Origin: Desulfobacteraceae bacterium
Lineage (GTDB): Bacteria; Desulfobacterota; Desulfobacteria; Desulfobacterales; Desulfosalsimonadaceae
DNA: 9,480 nt
NCBI GenBank assembly: GCA_021162325.1
Contig: JAGGYV010000261.1
Span: forward strand, 1 to 9,480
Direction: 5' to 3'
Shown in pieces: positions 5,540-9,480 of the stretch. The notes beneath the pieces are model-generated. The model ran no database searches. It was not told the origin of the DNA and was given only the letters and a program-made list of their open reading frames with translations. The first letter of the stretch is position 1. Every line of letters begins with the position of its first letter. The position numbers and the translations under genes are program-made.

Positions 5540-7169
5540 TATGCATCCGGCAGTATTTTGATCCTGGAACAGACCTGTTTTTACATGGTTTTCCGCTTTT
5601 TGTCTGGGCAATGCATATTCCCGGTGTGTTAGAAGCGGCTTTTTTTGAAACTTTTTTTGTTTTTTGGGGGGGCGTTTTTTTCGTCTCAGGTTTGACGGAT
5701 TTTGCCGCAGCCTTTTTTGTGCTGTCAACAACCAGCGGCTGGATGTCCACTTTGCCGGTTTTCGAAATGTCAAACAGCGCATCAAATTCTTCTTCAAAAT
5801 AATTTAAAATCGTATCCGGGTCTGGCACCAGCCCCTCATCCGTCACAAGCCCGATCCCAACCTTGCCGGCATAGCTGAAAATACTGATTCCCATGCCGAC
5901 CCGGCCGGTTCTGGGAACCCAGCCGATAAAATTTTCAATCTTTTTTCCTGCAAAATAAAGCGGCTCCCGGGGGCCGGGAACATTGGTCATCACCGTTGAC
6001 GCCTTGTTGGCAAAGAAATTGGAAGCTGTTTTGGCAATACTGGCCGACGATATGCCCAGCGCGCTTAATACCATAAAGGCGATAAACGCATCCGGCGACT
6101 GCTTGAGATGGTCCATGCGTTTTTTGACTTCTCTTAAACGTAAAATCGGATCATCGATATATACCGGCAGGGCAAGGAAAACCAGGCTGAATTTATTGCC
6201 CAGCTCAAACGCGGTTCCTGGCTCACGGACGTTGACAGGAATTGCTGCGCGCAGTTCAGTCTTATTCGTCCGGTCGCCTCTCCTGATCAGGTAACGCCGC
6301 AATGCTCCGGCTACCGTAGCAATTAGCACATCATTGATCGTGGCATCCACCGCCTTACTGACAGTTTTCACTTTTGCCAGCGATATGAGATTTGTCCAGG
6401 CAACACGCTTTCGTACCTTTAACGGCCCTCTCAGGGAAGTTTTGGGATCAGAAGGCATCATGGCAAGTTTTCCCAAAACCGTTGCTGTATCAACAGACAG
6501 GCTGGTGGTAGTTTTTGCAAGTTGCTTGACATATGACGGTTTTGATATCACTTTTACCCACTCATCAATCAGCTTGCCGCCCACTAACTGAGTTTTGTCG
6601 ATTACACCGGTGACACTGGTCATCAATTGCCCGGCAGGAATGAAAGACGGCGGTGCCCATTTCTTTTTTCGTTTTTTGGGCTTATCGCCAAACAGGGGCG
6701 TCCCGTTCGGCTCTTTGTCCGCCGTTGAGAGCAGCACATAGACCAGGGAAATACCGTCTGCAATGCAATGGTGGAGCCTAAAAAACAGCGCGCATCCTTT
6801 TTTATAATTTTCAATCAAATGGCATGACCACAGGGGCTTGGTCCGGTCCATGGGGATGGTCATCAGGTCGCTGCACATGCGCTGAAGCTCTGTCTTTCCG
6901 CCGGCTCCCGGCAGGGCCACCTGGTGAAAATGGGACCGGATATCAAAGAAAGGATCAACCTCCCAACTGGCAACACCGACACCTGATATTGGTGTGATAA
7001 CGCGCTGTTTGAAACGGTCAAACGCGCACAACCGGTTTTCCAGTGTTAAACTTACCTGATCATAATCAAGGGTTTCCTTAAATTCCATAATTCCGGTAAT
7101 TATCATCAGGTTGGTGGGATGATCCATGTGGAGCCAGAAATTGTCCGCATTTGTCATTGTCTCAGCCAT
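5532..7169 (-). CDS. wax ester synthase/diacylglycerol acyltransferase with Cys3His C-terminal tail
   Basis: WS/DGAT enzymes move an acyl group from acyl-CoA to a fatty alcohol or diacylglycerol, making wax ester or triacylglycerol storage lipid at the membrane or lipid-body surface. The 545-residue protein has the catalytic HHCIADG (133-139; HHxxxDG), the structural TINDVL (277-282) and TNVPGP (395-400), followed by the usual WS/DGAT C-terminal domain to about residue 475. The start has AGGAG at 7176-7180, six bases upstream. The oddity is the end: a Lys/Ala/Pro-rich linker (about 484-512), then Cys519-x9-Cys529-x10-Cys540-x2-His543 with an intervening T.SG.PCKN pattern. This resembles small putative zinc-binding modules (DUF5763-like, from memory) that are not part of the usual enzyme. 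Homopolymers crowd the linker DNA (5640-5690), but the motif after them shows the frame is intact. Acyl specificity cannot be read from the sequence. Confidence 0.93.
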   Translation of the reverse strand: MAETMTNADNFWLHMDHPTNLMIITGIMEFKETLDYDQVSLTLENRLCAFDRFKQRVITPISGVGVASWEVDPFFDIRSHFHQVALPGAGGKTELQRMCSDLMTIPMDRTKPLWSCHLIENYKKGCALFFRLHHCIADGISLVYVLLSTADKEPNGTPLFGDKPKKRKKKWAPPSFIPAGQLMTSVTGVIDKTQLVGGKLIDEWVKVISKPSYVKQLAKTTTSLSVDTATVLGKLAMMPSDPKTSLRGPLKVRKRVAWTNLISLAKVKTVSKAVDATINDVLIATVAGALRRYLIRRGDRTNKTELRAAIPVNVREPGTAFELGNKFSLVFLALPVYIDDPILRLREVKKRMDHLKQSPDAFIAFMVLSALGISSASIAKTASNFFANKASTVMTNVPGPREPLYFAGKKIENFIGWVPRTGRVGMGISIFSYAGKVGIGLVTDEGLVPDPDTILNYFEEEFDALFDISKTGKVDIQPLVVDSTKKAAAKSVKPETKKTPPQKTKKVSKKAASNTPGICIAQTKSGKPCKNRSVPGSKYCRMHKK

Positions 7170-7175
7170 AGTGCA

Positions 7176-7180
7176 CTCCT
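7176..7180 (-). promoter_or_regulatory. ribosome-binding site of the WS/DGAT gene
   Basis: AGGAG on the minus strand lies six bases before the ATG at 7169. This favours residue 1 over the in-frame ATG four codons later. Confidence 0.65.
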
Positions 7181-7274
7181 TTAAAAAAAAATTTATGCAG
7201 GATTGTTTTTATAAGTGAAAAAAGGGCCGGAAGCATAATGTATATAAATAATATATAACCGATCGATTGAATGA

Positions 7275-7541
7275 TGTCACCATTATTCGAACCTTGCTGA
7301 ATCGGACCTCCCCATTGAAGCGCAGGAGACTTTGCCGCCCGTTAATTTCCCGCATGGTTTTTTTGATATCACCATAACGGATCTATAGCCCGGTGCGACA
7401 GTTACACTCACCATCACCCTGCCGTCCGATGTTCCGGCAGGATGGGCGGGGTGGTACTATGTTGATGGCGGCGGATGGGATTTTATTTCTATCGGCAGTG
7501 ATATAGGAGACAACGGGGTCACACTCATCAAGACAGGTTGA
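7275..7541 (+). pseudogene. decayed choice-of-anchor U-type domain of a secreted protein
   Basis: The + frame from 7275 to a TGA at 7539-7541 reads a characteristic beta-domain pattern, with a TAG stop inside at 7386-7388. Before the stop come SNLAESDLP and VNFPHGFFDITITDL; after it come PGATVTLTITLPSDVPAG, WYYVDGGGWDFISIGSD and GDNGVTL. From memory, this FP.GFF.F.ITGL..G.TVTVTI.LP..VP pattern is typical of the C-terminal 'choice-of-anchor U' domains of large secreted or surface proteins in delta-type bacteria. There is no plausible start or ribosome-binding site, the domain has an internal stop, and it ends before the usual final Gly/Asp-rich segment. It is a fragment left from a larger gene. 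Recognition is by pattern, not by search. Confidence 0.65.
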
Positions 7542-7554
7542 TTGCCTCCGCACT

Positions 7555-7653
7555 TACAACGGAAGCACTGTGGGCACAGCGATTGCCGACCGCCTTGTAT
7601 ACAACTCTGAGATCCTTATCATGGAGGGAAAACGCTATCGAAAGGGATTATAA
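7555..7653 (+). mobile_element. IS21-family IstB remnant (C-terminal end only)
   Basis: A + frame ending in TAA at 7651-7653 reads GSTVGTAIADRLVYNSEI, then LIMEGKRYRKGL. This fits the end of IstB, the ATPase helper of IS21 transposases, where a conserved A..DRL.H.SE(V/I)..(I/M).G.SYR pattern closes the protein. Only about 33 residues remain; the Walker motifs, IstA and any recognisable terminal repeats are absent. It directly abuts the choice-of-anchor remnant in a different frame, suggesting that insertion and later deletion destroyed both. The upstream part of the gap (7170-7274) shows nothing beyond the WS/DGAT ribosome-binding site. Confidence 0.6.
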
Positions 7654-7699
7654 GAAAATGGTCTTAAAAATCCAAAGCGATGCTGAATTTAGTCATTTT

Positions 7700-8596
7700 T
7701 TATTGTTTTTTATTAACTGCCGCCCATTTGGCATCGGTTTCATTCTGGATATTGTCGATCTGTTCATCAGACAAGGCCCTGAACCGGGACTGGGTGTTGA
7801 AGTATTCCGCTACGGGTTTGCGTGCTTTTCCGATCAGTTTTTTTGAAGCATTGGTCAGCGAAAATTGACCGTTTTCAATTTCATACAGATCAAACAGGCC
7901 GGTCTCCACAGCCAGCTTGCCGAGTTTTACCGTATATCTTGGATTAAATCCCCACCCGGCCGGGCACGGCGTATGCACATGAATGTATTTTGGGCCTTTG
8001 ATGGTTTTGGCTTTTACGATTTTGTCGTAAAGGTCTAAGGGATAAGATGCGGAAGCCGTGGCCACATAGTCAATGCCATGGGCCGCAATAATTGACGGCA
8101 CATCTTTTTTTTTCTGTGCTTTTCCGGAAAACGGTGTGGTGGTGGTGATAACCCCTTGCGGAGTTGTGCCGGATCGTTGGACACCGGTATTCATATAAGC
8201 TTCATTGTCATAGCAGATAAAAATAAAGTCTTCACCGCGTTCACAGGCGCCGGATAAGGCCTGGATGCCGATATCGCTGGTCCCGCCGTCACCTGCCCAT
8301 GCCGCGACAATGGTGGATTCATTTTTTTGTGCCCGCAAAGCGCCCAGTACGCCGGTGGCGGCTGCTGCGGTTGATGCGAATGTCACATTCAAGCAAGGCA
8401 GTTGGGTGGCGGCAATGGGATATAATCCCTGCAAAACAGTCAGGCAGCTTGGCGGTACAACGAGAATGGTGTCTCTTCCCAGCGCTTTAAGCCCGATCCG
8501 GTAGACAATGGACAGTCCGCATCCGGCACAGGCCCGGTTCCCCGGGTGAACCAGTTCATCTTCCGGAAGATTCAGTATGGTGGTTTTTTCAGTCAT
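7700..8596 (-). CDS. porB: pyruvate:ferredoxin oxidoreductase, beta subunit
   Basis: This subunit binds thiamine pyrophosphate and an Fe-S cluster in the enzyme that interconverts pyruvate + CoA and acetyl-CoA + CO2 with ferredoxin. The 298-residue length fits a separate beta subunit. Cluster ligands are visible as CAGC (Cys23, Cys26), Cys51 in PPSCLTV, and Cys211 in HTPCPAGWGF. The TPP-binding stretch is AGDGGTSDIG (101-110) through CYDNEAYMNTG (128-138). The ATG at 8596 has a modest GAG-type ribosome-binding site about seven bases upstream (8604-8606). It follows porA on the same strand, but across a 172-base gap instead of the tight spacing usual in por operons. The closely related 2-oxoisovalerate oxidoreductase is a weaker alternative. 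The gene ends facing the IstB remnant. Confidence 0.93.
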   Translation of the reverse strand: MTEKTTILNLPEDELVHPGNRACAGCGLSIVYRIGLKALGRDTILVVPPSCLTVLQGLYPIAATQLPCLNVTFASTAAAATGVLGALRAQKNESTIVAAWAGDGGTSDIGIQALSGACERGEDFIFICYDNEAYMNTGVQRSGTTPQGVITTTTPFSGKAQKKKDVPSIIAAHGIDYVATASASYPLDLYDKIVKAKTIKGPKYIHVHTPCPAGWGFNPRYTVKLGKLAVETGLFDLYEIENGQFSLTNASKKLIGKARKPVAEYFNTQSRFRALSDEQIDNIQNETDAKWAAVNKKQ

Positions 8597-8680
8597 TATT
8601 TTTCTCGTATTGTTGATTATTTTGTTTGATGGAATTTAAAAAATTTTAGGCATTAACTCAATTATTTGTGACCAGGTGTT

Positions 8681-8754
8681 TAGGCTGAAGACTGAAGGGC
8701 GGTTCAGTTGTTTAAAAATGCCATAGACGTTTGTTCCCTTCGGACTTCAGTCTA
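8681..8754. repeat. 19-bp-arm inverted repeat in the porA-porB spacer
   Basis: Arms 8681-8699 and 8736-8754 pair along 19 positions with one A/A mismatch (8691/8744) and two G-U pairs when read as + strand RNA; the loop is 36 bases. Each arm is itself built of heptamer-like units (GGCTGAA, GACTGAA). It lies 14 bases past the porA stop on the minus strand. No T-run follows on that strand, so it is not a clear rho-independent terminator. It could act as an mRNA-stability hairpin, partial attenuator or REP-like element. Confidence 0.7.
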
Positions 8755-8768
8755 TTTACCTGAGGTAT

Positions 8769-9480
8769 CTACATTTTCAGTCCAATCCACTGCGGCTCAT
8801 CCCCCATGGTATCGGGCTGTTTGCAGGAATTGCGCAAAGACTTAACCAGTTGATCGGTTTTAATTTCCCTGCCGCCCAAGCCCAGAATGTAATTATGCAC
8901 CGGCGGTCTGTTTTCAGTACAGTAAAGGGCGGACTTGATATCTGCGTACAAGGCACCCTGGTTTCCGTAACTAATTGCTTTTTCAAAGACAATCACCCCT
9001 TTTCGAGACAAAAGTGCATCTCTGATCGCCTGATCCGGGAAGGGCCGGTACAGCCGGAGGCCCATAACGCCCACCGGGACGCCTTCTTTTCTCAGAATAT
9101 CCACCACATCCCTGAGGTGGTAGGAAAGAGAACCCATGCAGATGGCGATAAACTCCGCATCTTCACATTCATATTTTTCAATATAAGGATTTGTGTTACG
9201 GCCAAAGACGTCTGTAAATTTTTCGTCAATTTCTGCCAGGACGTCAATGGCATCGCGCATATCCGTATGCAGATTATGCCGGATTTCCATGTAGCCAGGG
9301 GCCATGTTGCCACGCCTGTCCGGACGGATATCCGGCAGGGTAACGGTATTCAGGTTTGCCGGTTGGCTGGGATTTAAAGCATACGCCGGTTGGAACGGGG
9401 GCAAAAATTTGTCAACATCTTCCTGCGTCGGTATTTCAAACGGCATGTAGGTATGAGACAAAATATACCCGTCATAACAG
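8769..9480 (-). CDS. porA: pyruvate:ferredoxin oxidoreductase, alpha subunit (3' part; 5' end outside window)
   Basis: The minus-strand frame is open through the right edge. An apparent TTG start at 9461 is an internal leucine, because the upstream codons read CYDGYI before LSHTYMPFEIP. That continues as the conserved alpha-subunit stretch (C.DG..LSHTY.P..IP.QE.VD.FLPP). About 237 C-terminal residues are visible. They include RHNLHTDMRDAIDVL, the Rossmann-like domain with ICMGSLSYHLRDVVDILR and GVMGLRLYRPFPDQAIRDAL, and the final KAISYGNQGALYADIKSALY region. The alpha subunit forms the pyruvate- and CoA-handling half of the enzyme with PorB. The gamma and delta (ferredoxin-like) subunits should lie upstream, beyond 9480. 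The stop is at 8769-8771. Confidence 0.92.
   Translation of the reverse strand, partial: CYDGYILSHTYMPFEIPTQEDVDKFLPPFQPAYALNPSQPANLNTVTLPDIRPDRRGNMAPGYMEIRHNLHTDMRDAIDVLAEIDEKFTDVFGRNTNPYIEKYECEDAEFIAICMGSLSYHLRDVVDILRKEGVPVGVMGLRLYRPFPDQAIRDALLSRKGVIVFEKAISYGNQGALYADIKSALYCTENRPPVHNYILGLGGREIKTDQLVKSLRNSCKQPDTMGDEPQWIGLKM

Noticed and set aside
5510..5797. 95-residue minus-strand frame rich in Lys
   Set aside because: It is an out-of-frame reading of the WS/DGAT 3' end. The Cys3His motif in the main frame shows which frame is real.
7222..7234. Minus-strand TTATGCTTCCGGC, identical to part of the E. coli lac promoter
   Set aside because: The match is only about 13 bases and lacks the surrounding lac sequence, so it is neither vector contamination nor evidence of a promoter.
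7538..7846. 102-residue open frame on the + strand
   Set aside because: It overlaps the IstB remnant in a different frame and runs into the 3' end of porB on the other strand. The recognisable protein pattern is in the neighbouring frame.
8850..9377. 175-residue open frame on the + strand
   Set aside because: It lies antisense within conserved porA, and its translation has no family pattern or ribosome-binding site.
9459..9461. TTG as a start codon for a 230-residue alpha-subunit gene
   Set aside because: The frame stays open to the window edge, and the upstream residues CYDGYI are part of the conserved alpha-subunit sequence, so this is an internal leucine of a truncated gene.

Overview
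The window looks like a chromosomal segment of an anaerobic Desulfobacterota-type bacterium (sulfate-reducer relatives, Desulfobacterales-like). This is an inference. It rests on separate-subunit ferredoxin-dependent pyruvate oxidoreductase genes, a WS/DGAT storage-lipid acyltransferase, a long U32-family protein, a remnant of a 'choice-of-anchor U'-type secreted-protein domain, and heptamer/nonamer repeats in the gaps between genes. No rRNA, tRNA or CRISPR array was seen.

Layout. Positions 1-1784 (+ strand) are visibly AT-richer. They hold the tail of an unidentified upstream gene, an unrecognised 339-aa charged protein carrying an HEFTH motif, and an O6-alkylguanine-DNA alkyltransferase whose N-terminus appears to be the start of a DUF3795 protein. 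The U32-family gene (1788-3788, +) follows three bases later and meets a RhlE-type DEAD-box RNA helicase gene (3878-5212, -) tail to tail. A 319-bp gap then holds a large imperfect inverted repeat with three internal hairpins, flanked by heptamer repeats that include a 13-bp perfect direct repeat. Next is a WS/DGAT gene (5532-7169, -) with a Lys/Pro-rich linker and a small Cys3His putative zinc motif at its C-terminus. The 530-bp stretch 7170-7699 has no intact gene. It contains two decayed fragments on the + strand: a choice-of-anchor-type domain broken by a stop, and the C-terminal end of an IS21-family IstB helper. The right end is the beta subunit (porB) and the 3' part of the alpha subunit (porA, running off the window), both on the - strand. 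They are separated by an unusually long spacer with a 19-bp-arm hairpin.

How the genes relate. PorA and PorB are two subunits of one enzyme linking pyruvate, acetyl-CoA and ferredoxin; the gamma and delta subunits are expected beyond position 9480. The WS/DGAT gene would draw on acyl-CoA for wax ester or triacylglycerol storage. RhlE and U32 are RNA-metabolism genes (helicase; probable RNA-modification family). The alkyltransferase repairs alkylated DNA. Apart from porAB these look like independent transcription units, not one pathway. No complete new defence or mobile system is evident. The most unusual items are the two protein fusions (DUF3795 remnant plus alkyltransferase; WS/DGAT plus Cys3His tail), the structured repeat at 5301-5459, and the unidentified HExxH protein.
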